Source: an uncultured Eubacteriales bacterium (GTDB taxonomy: Bacteria > Bacillota > Clostridia > Oscillospirales > Acutalibacteraceae). From it: a stretch of DNA of 64,000 nucleotides. Within the stretch, counting starts at the first letter, position 1; every line of letters begins with the position of its first letter. Below are positions 31,405-39,925 of the stretch, piece by piece. The position numbers were made by a program, and so were the translations under genes. A model generated the notes under the pieces. It saw nothing but the letters and a program-made list of their open reading frames with translations. It made no database searches and was not told the origin of the DNA. The DNA lies in the NCBI GenBank assembly GCA_905198155.1, contig CAJKBQ010000007.1:1-64000 (forward strand), in the 5' to 3' direction.

Positions 31405-32195
31405 AAAAGCGGCGGCGCAAACGCCGGCTGCGCCTGGGCATCATCCTGGTGGTGCTGGTGGCGTGCGGCGTGTTTGCGGTGCTGTCGCTCACCACGCTGT
31501 TCCGCGTGGAGACGTTTACGGTCAGCGGGGATTTGGGCGCGTATACCAAAGAGCAGATCATCGACGCGTGCGGGATCGCATCCGGCACCAATCTGTTTTC
31601 GGCGGATACGGACGGCGCTTCGGCGCGGATCACCGCGCAGCTGCCGTATATCCGCACCGCGACCGTGCGCGTCCGCCTGCCCGATCAAGTCGCCATTGCG
31701 GTGACGCAGTCGCAGTCCGCCGCCGTGATCGAAACGAATCTCGGCTGCTTTGAAATCGACGACGCGCACAAGCTGTTGGCTCAAACGGACGCCGGGCGCA
31801 CCGGGCAGGTGTTCCGCGGCGTGCAGCTCAGCGGTGCGCAGCTGGGGCAGACGGCGCAGTATACCGACCCCAATGCCGCCGGAATTCTGTCTGCGATTGC
31901 CGACGGCCTGCGCGACGCGGAAATGGACGACGTGCAGTATGTGGACGTCACGGATCTGTACGCCGTGCGGATTCAGATGAACGATCTGCTGACGATCAAG
32001 CTGGGCAGCACGGCCGACCTGCAAAAAAAACTGCGTTTCGCCCGATATGTGATCGATCACAAGCTGGATCCGACGCAGTGTGGCACGCTCGACCTGTCTG
32101 TCAACACGGATCAGGCCATCTTCCGGCCGGACTACGGTTCCGTCGGCACCATCCAGCGCCCGGCAGAATCCGACACCGGCGCAGGTTCTTCATAA
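31350..32195 (+). CDS. ftsQ: Cell-division protein FtsQ/DivIB
   Basis: A TTG at 31350 with GGAGGGAGCG just upstream, inside murA, gives a 281-residue bitopic protein. A basic cytoplasmic tail (VKKRRRKRRLRL) is followed by a membrane helix (about 30-52). Then comes a POTRA domain beginning FRVETFTVSGDLGAYTKEQI and the FtsQ-type beta domain. It bridges early and late divisome proteins. The call rests on topology, POTRA and its place before ftsZ. Confidence 0.9.
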   Translation: MASERKNPGANQQNRSRVKKRRRKRRLRLGIILVVLVACGVFAVLSLTTLFRVETFTVSGDLGAYTKEQIIDACGIASGTNLFSADTDGASARITAQLPYIRTATVRVRLPDQVAIAVTQSQSAAVIETNLGCFEIDDAHKLLAQTDAGRTGQVFRGVQLSGAQLGQTAQYTDPNAAGILSAIADGLRDAEMDDVQYVDVTDLYAVRIQMNDLLTIKLGSTADLQKKLRFARYVIDHKLDPTQCGTLDLSVNTDQAIFRPDYGSVGTIQRPAESDTGAGSS

Positions 32196-32232
32196 GTTCA
32201 CGGAAAATTTCCGATAAAAATGCAATTACCTG

Positions 32233-32261
32233 TTGCACAATCGGCCAAAATAAACTATAAT
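32233..32261 (+). promoter_or_regulatory. Internal promoter upstream of ftsZ
   Basis: TTGCAC (32233-32238) and TATAAT (32256-32261) with a 17-bp spacer in the 129-bp ftsQ-ftsZ gap; lets ftsZ and the following genes be expressed independently of the mra promoter. Confidence 0.75.
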
Positions 32262-32324
32262 AGATACAAACATCATTTAGAACGTCCCGACAAGGATCAA
32301 ATACAGGAAACGGAGAGATTCGGA

Positions 32325-33479
32325 ATGCCTTTTGAAATTGATAACGAAATGGATCAGGTCGTCCAGATTAAAGTCATCGGCGTGGGCGGCGGCGGCGGCA
32401 ACGCGGTCAACCGCATGGTCAGCTCCGGCGTGCAGAACGTCGAGTTCATCGCGGTCAACACCGACCGCCCGGCGCTGAACCGGTCGCTGGCGACGTACAA
32501 GCTGCCGATCGGCGAAAAAATCACGCACGGCAAGGGCGCTGGTTCGCACCCGGAAATTGGGTGCAAAGCCGCCGAGGAAAATCAGGACGAAATCCGCCAG
32601 GCGCTCGAAGGCACCGACATGGTCTTCGTTACGGCCGGCATGGGCGGCGGCACCGGTACGGGCGCCGCGCCGGTGATCGCCAAAATCGCAAAGGAAATGG
32701 GCATCCTGACCGTCGGCATCGTGACCAAGCCGTTCGCGTTCGAGCGCAAGCACCGCATGGATCAGGCCGAAGCCGGGATCGCAGCGCTGCGGCAGAACGT
32801 GGACTCGCTGGTGGTTATCCCCAACGAGCGGCTCAAATACGCCAGCGACGAAAAGCTGACGCTGCTCAACGCGTTTTCCATCGCGGACGACGTGCTGCGC
32901 CAAGGCGTGCAGAGCATCTCGGATCTGATCCTGCTGCCGGGGCTGGTCAATCTGGACTTCGCCGACGTCACCTGCATTATGAAGGACGCCGGGTACGCGC
33001 ACATGGGCGTGGGTCGTGCGTCCGGCAAAGACAAAGCCGAGCAGGCCGCCAAAGCCGCGATTTCCAGCCCGCTGCTGGAAACCTCGATTTCCGGCGCGCG
33101 CGGCGTCATTATCAACATCACGTCGTCGCAGGACATCGGGCTGGACGAAGTGGACAAGGCGTCCACCATGATTACCGAAGCAGCCGACGAAAGCGCCAAC
33201 ATCATTTGGGGCGCGGCGTTCGACGAATCGCTCGAAGACGAGATGATCGTGACCGTGATCGCCACAGGGTTTGACTCGGTGGACGAGCCGAATGCCGAAG
33301 CGCCGCAGGCCGCAGCCGCCCCGGCGCGGACGGCTGCCCCGGCGGAACCCGCGCCCGCCCCGGCCAAGCCTGCGCCCGCGCCCGCGCCGCAGCCGCAGCC
33401 GGAAAAGCAGTCGGCCAAAGCCCAGATTACGGATATTGACGACGATTTCCAAAAGATTCTGGATATATTCCGCAAGTAA
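32325..33479 (+). CDS. ftsZ: Cell-division GTPase FtsZ
   Basis: FtsZ polymerises into the Z-ring. The 384-residue product has [14 protein letters not shown] near residue 18, the tubulin signature [13 protein letters not shown] at about 106-118, NFADVT-like [11 protein letters not shown] and a T7 region. After residue ~320 comes an Ala/Pro-rich linker and a conserved C-terminal peptide [13 protein letters not shown] that binds membrane tethers. ATG 32325 follows CGGAGAGA. ftsA, often directly upstream in other bacteria, is absent here. Confidence 0.98.
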   Translation: MPFEIDNEMDQVVQIKVIGVGGGGGNAVNRMVSSGVQNVEFIAVNTDRPALNRSLATYKLPIGEKITHGKGAGSHPEIGCKAAEENQDEIRQALEGTDMVFVTAGMGGGTGTGAAPVIAKIAKEMGILTVGIVTKPFAFERKHRMDQAEAGIAALRQNVDSLVVIPNERLKYASDEKLTLLNAFSIADDVLRQGVQSISDLILLPGLVNLDFADVTCIMKDAGYAHMGVGRASGKDKAEQAAKAAISSPLLETSISGARGVIINITSSQDIGLDEVDKASTMITEAADESANIIWGAAFDESLEDEMIVTVIATGFDSVDEPNAEAPQAAAAPARTAAPAEPAPAPAKPAPAPAPQPQPEKQSAKAQITDIDDDFQKILDIFRK

Positions 33480-33494
33480 TCCGAAAAGGAAAGG

Positions 33495-34211
33495 ATGTTT
33501 AACAACATGGAACCGAAATACAAACGCGTGCTGTTGAAACTGAGCGGCGAGGCTTTGGCCGGTTCGCTGAAAACCGGGATCGACTTCGATACCGTGCTGG
33601 CCATCGCCAAAGAAATCAAAGCCTGCGCCGACATGGGCGCGCAGGTGGCGATCGTGGTCGGCGGCGGCAACTTCTGGCGCGGCCGTTCCTCCGGCAAGAT
33701 GGATCGCACCCGCGCGGATCACATGGGGATGCTCGCCACGGTCATCAACGCGCTGGGCGTCGCGGACGCGCTGGAACAGCTGGGCGCCGAGGTGCGCGTG
33801 CAGACGGCGATCAGTATGCAGCAAATCGCGGAGCCGTACATCCGCAACCGCGCCGTGCGGCACCTGGAAAAAGGCCGGATCGTGGTGTTCGGCTGCGGCA
33901 CCGGCAACCCGTTTTTCTCGACGGATACCGCTGCGTCGCTGCGCGCGGCCGAAATTGACGCCGATATCATCCTCAAAGCCACCATGGTGGACGGCGTGTA
34001 CGACAGCGACCCCAAAAAGAACCCCGACGCCCACCGCTACGACACCCTGTCGTTCGACGATGTGCTGGGGCAGCACCTGGGCGTGATGGACAGCACCGCC
34101 GCTTCCATGTGCAACGACAACCACATCCCGATCCTGGTGTTCAGCCTAGCAGACCCGCACAACATCGTGCGCGCCGTGCAGGGCGAAGAGATCGGCACCA
34201 TTGTAGACTGA
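33495..34211 (+). CDS. pyrH: UMP kinase
   Basis: PyrH phosphorylates UMP to UDP. The 238-residue amino-acid-kinase fold starts near [15 protein letters not shown], has [24 protein letters not shown] and [15 protein letters not shown]. Two ATGs are possible, 33495 and 33507; AAAAGGA is closer to the first, which gives four extra residues. In many Bacillota pyrH follows rpsB-tsf; here it follows ftsZ instead. Confidence 0.96.
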   Translation: MFNNMEPKYKRVLLKLSGEALAGSLKTGIDFDTVLAIAKEIKACADMGAQVAIVVGGGNFWRGRSSGKMDRTRADHMGMLATVINALGVADALEQLGAEVRVQTAISMQQIAEPYIRNRAVRHLEKGRIVVFGCGTGNPFFSTDTAASLRAAEIDADIILKATMVDGVYDSDPKKNPDAHRYDTLSFDDVLGQHLGVMDSTAASMCNDNHIPILVFSLADPHNIVRAVQGEEIGTIVD

Positions 34212-34242
34212 TCCCATTTTCAATTTTTTGGAGGAATCACAT

Positions 34243-34803
34243 ATGACGATGAAAGAAATTTTTGACGTGACCGAGCAGAAAATGAACAAAACCCTGGCTG
34301 CGCTGGGCAAAGAATTCGCGTCCATCCGCGCCGGCCGCGCCAATCCGGCCGTGCTGGATCGGATTATGGTCAGCTACTACGGCGCCGACACGCCGATCAA
34401 TCAGCTGGCGTCCGTTTCCGTGACGGAAGCGCGCACGCTCACCATCCAGCCGTGGGACGGCTCGGTCTGCCGCGCGATCGAAAAAGCAATCCAGGCGTCC
34501 GACCTGGGCATCAACCCGCAAAGCGACGGCCGCACCATCCGCATCGTGTTCCCGCCGCTGACCGAGGAACGCCGCCGCGCGCTGACCAAGGACATCGCCA
34601 AGCTGGCGGAGGAAAGCAAAGTTGCGCTGCGTTCCGTGCGCCGCGATGCGATGGAAAAACTCAAGGCCGAAAAGAAAAACAGCGTGATTACCGAAGACGA
34701 CCTGAAATCCGCCGAAAAGACGATTCAGGACCTGACGGACAAATTCTGCAAGCAGGCCGACGCGCTGTGCGCCGACAAGGAAAAAGAGATCATGAGCATC
34801 TGA
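34243..34803 (+). CDS. frr: Ribosome recycling factor
   Basis: RRF splits post-termination ribosomes together with EF-G. The 186-residue product has the family blocks RAGRANPAVLDRIMVSYYGA near residue 30, LTIQPWDGS, SDLGINPQSDGRTIRIVFPP and the basic VALRSVRRDAMEKLK. ATG 34243 follows TTGGAGGA by 8 nt. It follows pyrH closely, the usual pair. Confidence 0.98.
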   Translation: MTMKEIFDVTEQKMNKTLAALGKEFASIRAGRANPAVLDRIMVSYYGADTPINQLASVSVTEARTLTIQPWDGSVCRAIEKAIQASDLGINPQSDGRTIRIVFPPLTEERRRALTKDIAKLAEESKVALRSVRRDAMEKLKAEKKNSVITEDDLKSAEKTIQDLTDKFCKQADALCADKEKEIMSI

Positions 34804-34912
34804 TCTTGCATACTGCCGGGTATCCGATGCGGGAGGACGCGCCGTTCGTGCACAGCGACGGCTGGTTCTCCCGTTCTTTCGCAGCGGCGCAACGGAAAGG
34901 AACAGAAATTGC

Positions 34913-35641
34913 ATGGGACTTTTTTCGCACAAAAAAGCGGCGCGCGCACTGCCCACGCACGTCGCCGTGATTATGGACGGCAACGGCCGCTGGGCGAAAA
35001 AGCGCGGATTGCCGCGAACGGCCGGCCACAAAAGCGGAGCCGAAAACTTTAAGCGGATTGTCCGTTACGCGTCGTCGATCGGGATCCGGTACTTCACGGT
35101 GTATGCGTTTTCCACGGAAAACTGGAAGCGCCCGTCCGACGAGGTCAACACGCTGATTCACCTGTTTATCCAGTATCTGGACGAAGCGACGCGCGACTTC
35201 ATGGACGAAAACATCCGCGTGCGCTTTTTGGGCGAAATCGATGCGTTTCCGCCGAAACTGCGGGAACTGATTGACCGGGTGGAGCGCACCTCCGCCGACC
35301 GCACCGGGATGACGCTGTGCGTCTGCCTCAACTACGGCGGCCGCCGCGAGCTGGTTCACGCCGTGCGCGCCCTCGCGCAGGAGGTGCAGGCCGGAACGCT
35401 GTCACCCGACGCCATCGACGAAGCCGCCATCGCCGCGCACCTGTATTGCCCGGATGTGCCCGACCCCGACCTGGTAATCCGCACCAGCGGCGAGCTGCGC
35501 CTGTCCAACTTCCTGATGTGGCAGACGGCGTACGCAGAGCTCGTCCCGGTGCACACCCTGTGGCCGGACTTCACCCCGCAGAAGCTGGACGAAGCCATCG
35601 CGCAGTACACCGGCCGCAGCCGCCGGTTCGGCGGGATCTGA
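34913..35641 (+). CDS. uppS: Undecaprenyl diphosphate synthase
   Basis: UppS makes the C55 lipid carrier used by MraY. The 242-residue product has HVAVIMDGNGRWAKKRGLPR with the catalytic Asp, FSTENWKRP, and the C-terminal RTSGELRLSNFLMWQTAYAE block. GGAAAGGA precedes the ATG. It sits directly upstream of cdsA, dxr and rseP as in Bacillus and Clostridium, and supplies lipid for the wall genes in the same cluster. Confidence 0.98.
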   Translation: MGLFSHKKAARALPTHVAVIMDGNGRWAKKRGLPRTAGHKSGAENFKRIVRYASSIGIRYFTVYAFSTENWKRPSDEVNTLIHLFIQYLDEATRDFMDENIRVRFLGEIDAFPPKLRELIDRVERTSADRTGMTLCVCLNYGGRRELVHAVRALAQEVQAGTLSPDAIDEAAIAAHLYCPDVPDPDLVIRTSGELRLSNFLMWQTAYAELVPVHTLWPDFTPQKLDEAIAQYTGRSRRFGGI

Positions 35642-35666
35642 ATGATTTGCAAAGGAGTAATCGACC

Positions 35667-36506
35667 ATGAAAACCCGAATCATCAGCGGCGCCGTTGCAG
35701 GCGCACTGCTCATCGGCGCGCTGGCGCTCAGCCAGCGGTACGCCGTGGTGCTGAATATCGTCATCGCGCTGATCGCGGCGCTGGCGTCGTACGAAATCTG
35801 CGGCGCGACAGGGCTGCGGCGTCACGCGCTGATCCCGATTACATCGGCGTGTCTGGCGGCGTTCCTGCCGTTTGTACCGATGCTGACGAACGCGACGTAC
35901 CCGTTCGCCGAAACGGCGGTGTATACATATCTGCTGATCCTGTTTGTGCATCAGCTGTTCCATCACAAGGACGCCGCGATTCCGGACGTCGCCACGGCGG
36001 CGCTGGTCACAATCTTCGCGTCCGCCGCCCTCACCTCGATTGTCCGCATCCGCGACATCGGCGGCAGGCAGCACGGGATGTTCCTGCTGGTGCTGGCGCT
36101 GCTGGCGGCATGGGGCAGCGACAGCGGCGCGTACTTTGTCGGCGTGCTGTGCGGCAAGCATAAGCTCTGCCCCGAAATCAGTCCCAAAAAGACGGTGGAA
36201 GGCTTCGTCGGCGGGGTCGTCAGCTGCATCGTGATCCTGGAACTGATCGCACTGGTGTACAGCTTTTGGATCGTGCCCGGCACGCAGGTGCATTGGCTGC
36301 TGCTGGCGGTGCTGGCCGCGTTCAGCTCGGTAATTTCCGTAGCGGGCGACCTGACGTTCTCGCTGATTAAGCGGCACTACGGCATCAAAGACTACGGCAA
36401 TATCATGCCCGGCCACGGCGGCGCGCTCGACCGGTTCGACAGCGTGATTTTCGTCGCGCCGCTTTTTGCACTGATGATACAATATTTGCCGGTTTTCGGT
36501 GCATAA
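35667..36506 (+). CDS. cdsA: Phosphatidate cytidylyltransferase
   Basis: CdsA makes CDP-diacylglycerol, the precursor of all acidic phospholipids. The 279-residue protein is polytopic (about eight membrane segments) and ends with the CDP-transferase signature: SLIKRHYGIKDYGNIMPGHG followed by GALDRFDS near residue 240-265. AAAGGAG precedes the ATG, and it lies 25 bp after uppS. Confidence 0.97.
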   Translation: MKTRIISGAVAGALLIGALALSQRYAVVLNIVIALIAALASYEICGATGLRRHALIPITSACLAAFLPFVPMLTNATYPFAETAVYTYLLILFVHQLFHHKDAAIPDVATAALVTIFASAALTSIVRIRDIGGRQHGMFLLVLALLAAWGSDSGAYFVGVLCGKHKLCPEISPKKTVEGFVGGVVSCIVILELIALVYSFWIVPGTQVHWLLLAVLAAFSSVISVAGDLTFSLIKRHYGIKDYGNIMPGHGGALDRFDSVIFVAPLFALMIQYLPVFGA

Positions 36507-36561
36507 TCCGATTTGCACCGTGTACAATGAAATGGATGGACAAACGACAGGAGGAAGTACC

Positions 36562-37731
36562 GTGAACCCATCGTTGATAATCCTAGGATCTACCGGCACC
36601 ATCGGCGTGCAGGCGCTGGAAGTGGCGCAGCAGCACGGGATGCCGGTGCGCGCGCTGGCGGCCGGGCGCAATGTGCAGCGGATGGAAGCGCAGATTCGCG
36701 CGTTCCGGCCGGAACTTGCCGTGCTGCAGGACGAAGCCGCCGCGGCCGATTTGCGCACCCGCGTGGCCGATCTCCCGGTGCGGGTGCTGGCCGGTACCGA
36801 CGGCGTGCTCGCCGCCGCATCGTCCGACTGCGGCATCGTGCTGAACGCCATCGTCGGGATCGCCGGGCTGCGGCCGACGCTGGCCGCCATCGAGGCCGGG
36901 CATCCCGTCGCGCTGGCCAACAAAGAGACGCTGGTGGCGGGCGGCGCGCTGGTCATGCAGGCCGCGCAGGCACGCGGCGTCCCGATTTTGCCGGTAGACA
37001 GCGAGCACAGCGCGATTTTCCAGTGCTTGCAGGCCGCGCCGCCCAACCGCGCGCTGCGCAAACTGATTTTGACGGCGTCCGGCGGGCCGTTTTTCGGCCG
37101 GACGGCGGCAGAGCTGGCGGACATCACGCCCGCGCAGGCGCTGCGCCACCCCAACTGGTCGATGGGCGCGAAAATTACCGTCGACAGCGCTACCATGATG
37201 AACAAAGGGCTGGAAGTCATCGAAGCCACCTGGCTGTTCGGCGTCCCGGAAGATCGCGTGGACGTGGTGGTGCACCGCGAAAGCATCATCCACTCCATGA
37301 TCGAGTTCGACGACTACGCCGTGCTGGCGCAGCTGGGCGTGCCGGACATGAAAATCCCAATCCAGTACGCGCTGACGTACCCGAACCGGTACGCCTGCCC
37401 CACGCAGCCGCTGGACCTCGCGTCCTACGGCAAGCTGACGTTTTTCCCGCCGGACGACGCGACCTTCCGCGGCTTGCCGCTTTGCCGCGACGCCATTCGC
37501 CGGGGCGGGCTGTGCCCGGCAGCACTCAACGGCGCCAACGAAGCGGCCGTTGCGCTCTTTTTGGCCGGCAGGCTGCGCTTCCCGCAAATCGCGGAACTCG
37601 CCGCCGAAGCAATGGCGCATCAGCCGGCCGGCGCGGCCGATTCCGTCGCACATATTTTGAAAGCCGACGCCGCTGCGCGTGAATTCGTCCGCGCGGCTGT
37701 GGGTGCAAACGAAAGCGAGGTTTTTGCATGA
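36562..37731 (+). CDS. dxr: 1-deoxy-D-xylulose 5-phosphate reductoisomerase
   Basis: Dxr (IspC) makes methylerythritol phosphate in the non-mevalonate isoprenoid pathway. The 389-residue protein has the NADPH motif LGSTGTIGVQALEV at the N-terminus, ALANKETLVAGG, VDSEHSAIFQ with metal ligands and ASGGPFFG. A GTG start at 36562 is chosen because AGGAGGA lies 7 nt upstream. The stop overlaps rseP (ATGA). Confidence 0.97.
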   Translation: MNPSLIILGSTGTIGVQALEVAQQHGMPVRALAAGRNVQRMEAQIRAFRPELAVLQDEAAAADLRTRVADLPVRVLAGTDGVLAAASSDCGIVLNAIVGIAGLRPTLAAIEAGHPVALANKETLVAGGALVMQAAQARGVPILPVDSEHSAIFQCLQAAPPNRALRKLILTASGGPFFGRTAAELADITPAQALRHPNWSMGAKITVDSATMMNKGLEVIEATWLFGVPEDRVDVVVHRESIIHSMIEFDDYAVLAQLGVPDMKIPIQYALTYPNRYACPTQPLDLASYGKLTFFPPDDATFRGLPLCRDAIRRGGLCPAALNGANEAAVALFLAGRLRFPQIAELAAEAMAHQPAGAADSVAHILKADAAAREFVRAAVGANESEVFA

Positions 37732-38777
37732 ATACCGTATGGACGATTCTGATTGCGTTGTTGCTGTTCGGGCTGGTGATTTTCCTGCACGAATTCGGCC
37801 ACTTTTTCACGGCGAAGCTGTTCGGCATCAAAGTCAATGAGTTTGCGCTCGGCATGGGGCCGAAGCTGATCTCGTTCGGCAAAGGGGAAACGAAATATTC
37901 GCTGCGGCTGCTGCCGATCGGCGGTTTCTGTGCGATGGAAGGCGAGGACGAAGACAGCACCGACCCCCGCGCATTCAACCGTCAGAAAGTGTGGAAACGC
38001 ATCATCGTCGTGGCGGCGGGCGCGATCATGAACCTGATTCTGGGCTTTTTCCTGCTGCTGGCGCTGCGCGCGCAGGCGGATTACTTCCTGTCCAACACCA
38101 TTCACAGCGTCGGCGACGCCGTAACCTACACCGACGGCGCATCGCTGGAAGCCGGCGACAAAGTGGTGTCGATCAACGGATTCCGCATTTTCTGTGAATT
38201 CGACATGAACTACGCCCTGTCCCAATACGGCGGCGAACCGCTGGACTTCGTCGTGAAGCGCGGCGGTCAAACGGTCGATGTGCCCGGTGTGAAAATTAAT
38301 TTCAAGCAGGTGACGGGCAAAGACAATCAATACGCATTCTACATCGAAGAACTGCCCAAAACCGTCGGCTCCGTGATTACCCAGGCCGCCAAATACACCG
38401 TCTCCATCGGGCGAATCGTGTGGGTCAGCCTGATCGACCTCATCCGCGGCCGATATGGGCTGGACGCCGTGTCCGGGCCGGTCGGCACGGTGGAAATCAT
38501 CGGCGAAGCGGCATCCGCCGGTGCAAATTTCAAAGAATCGCTCAACAACCTGATCTGGGTCATGGCGATGATTACCGTCAACCTCGGCATTTTCAACCTG
38601 CTGCCGATTCCCGCGCTGGACGGCGGGCGGCTGCTGTTTTTGGTGATCGAAGCCATCCGCCGCAAGCCGGTGCCGCCCAAGTACGAAGGCTGGGTGCACG
38701 CCGCCGGGTTTGTGCTGCTGATCGGGCTGATGCTGGTGGTCACGTTTAACGACGTGCTGAAATTGTTCGGAAAATAA
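37728..38777 (+). CDS. rseP: Site-2 protease RseP/RasP, intramembrane zinc metalloprotease
   Basis: This 349-residue integral membrane protease cuts anti-sigma factors and signal-peptide remnants within the membrane. HEFGHF (H20, E21, H24) in the first helix binds zinc, and the second ligand lies in NLLPIPALDGGRLLF near residue 300. A PDZ domain sits between (about 125-205, LEAGDKVVSINGFRI). It is coupled to dxr by ATGA. Confidence 0.96.
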   Translation: MNTVWTILIALLLFGLVIFLHEFGHFFTAKLFGIKVNEFALGMGPKLISFGKGETKYSLRLLPIGGFCAMEGEDEDSTDPRAFNRQKVWKRIIVVAAGAIMNLILGFFLLLALRAQADYFLSNTIHSVGDAVTYTDGASLEAGDKVVSINGFRIFCEFDMNYALSQYGGEPLDFVVKRGGQTVDVPGVKINFKQVTGKDNQYAFYIEELPKTVGSVITQAAKYTVSIGRIVWVSLIDLIRGRYGLDAVSGPVGTVEIIGEAASAGANFKESLNNLIWVMAMITVNLGIFNLLPIPALDGGRLLFLVIEAIRRKPVPPKYEGWVHAAGFVLLIGLMLVVTFNDVLKLFGK

Positions 38778-38844
38778 TGGTTCGCAGCAAATCCGCCTCG
38801 TGCATTGCGGGACGGATTTGCGCTTTGGAACGGAGGAAATGCGT

Positions 38845-39894
38845 ATGGAACGCAGAAAATGCCGCGCAGTGCGCGTTGGAAATTTGACCGTCGGCGGCGG
38901 CGCGCCGGTGACGGTGCAGTCAATGCTCAGCGTCCCGGCCGCAGACGTCGCCGGGAATGTCCGCCAGGCGCAGGCGCTGGAAGCGGCCGGGTGCGAGCTG
39001 ATCCGCGTCGCCGTGCCGGACCGTGCGTCCGTGCGGCTGATTCCCGCGCTGAAAGAAGCCGTGCGCGTGCCGATTGTGGCGGACATTCACTTCGACTACC
39101 GCATCGCGCTCGACTGCGCGGCGGCCGGCGTCGATAAAATCCGCATCAACCCCGGCAACATCGGCAGCGACGACCGCGTCAAAGCCGTCGCCGACGCGTG
39201 CCGCACGCGCGGCATCCCAATCCGCATCGGCGTCAACACCGGGTCGCTCGAACGGTCGATTCTGGCGCGGTACGGCCACCCGTGCGCCGAGGCGCTGTGC
39301 GACAGCGCCCTGTATCACGCGTCGCTGCTGGAACGGTTCGACTTCGACCGGATCGTCCTGTCGCTGAAAGCATCCACGGTGGACATGATGGTGCAGGCGT
39401 ACGAACTGGCGGCGCAGCGGTGCGACTACCCGCTGCACCTCGGCGTCACCGAAGCCGGGACGGAGCGGATGGGCCTGATCAAATCCGCCGCCGGCATCGG
39501 CTCGCTGCTGCTGCACGGCATCGGCGATACCATCCGCGTCTCGCTGACGGCCGACCCGGTGCGCGAAGTGGCGGCCGGGCGCGACCTGCTGCGCGCCCTC
39601 GGCCTGCGGCAGGATGGGATCACGTTCGTGTCGTGCCCCACTTGCGGCCGCACCAGGATCAACCTGATCGAACTGGCGCAGCAGGCGGAAGCACGGCTGG
39701 CCGGGTGCCGCAAAAATCTGCGCGTCGCCGTGATGGGCTGCGTTGTCAACGGCCCCGGCGAAGCACGCGAAGCCGACATCGGCATCGCAGGCGGCGACGG
39801 CTGCGGACTGATTTTCCGCAAAGGCGAAATCCTCCGCAAAGTGCCGGAATCGCAGCTGCTGGACGCGCTGGTGGAAGAAATCGACCGACTGTAA
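38845..39894 (+). CDS. ispG: 4-hydroxy-3-methylbut-2-enyl diphosphate synthase
   Basis: IspG (GcpE) is the iron-sulfur enzyme of the penultimate step of the methylerythritol pathway. The 349-residue product has VGNLTVGGGAPVTVQSML near the start, IRINPGNIG, and the cluster ligands CPTCGRTRIN and GCVVNGPGEA. ATG 38845 has GGAGG 8 nt upstream, better than ATG 38839. Together with dxr and uppS it shows an isoprenoid block inside the cluster. Confidence 0.97.
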   Translation: MERRKCRAVRVGNLTVGGGAPVTVQSMLSVPAADVAGNVRQAQALEAAGCELIRVAVPDRASVRLIPALKEAVRVPIVADIHFDYRIALDCAAAGVDKIRINPGNIGSDDRVKAVADACRTRGIPIRIGVNTGSLERSILARYGHPCAEALCDSALYHASLLERFDFDRIVLSLKASTVDMMVQAYELAAQRCDYPLHLGVTEAGTERMGLIKSAAGIGSLLLHGIGDTIRVSLTADPVREVAAGRDLLRALGLRQDGITFVSCPTCGRTRINLIELAQQAEARLAGCRKNLRVAVMGCVVNGPGEAREADIGIAGGDGCGLIFRKGEILRKVPESQLLDALVEEIDRL

Positions 39895-39925
39895 CCCTGT
39901 AAACCATGGCAAGGAGCGAACGATC

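Noticed and set aside
32277..34124. 615-codon minus-strand frame opposite ftsZ and pyrH
   Set aside because: Antisense shadow of two well-identified genes.
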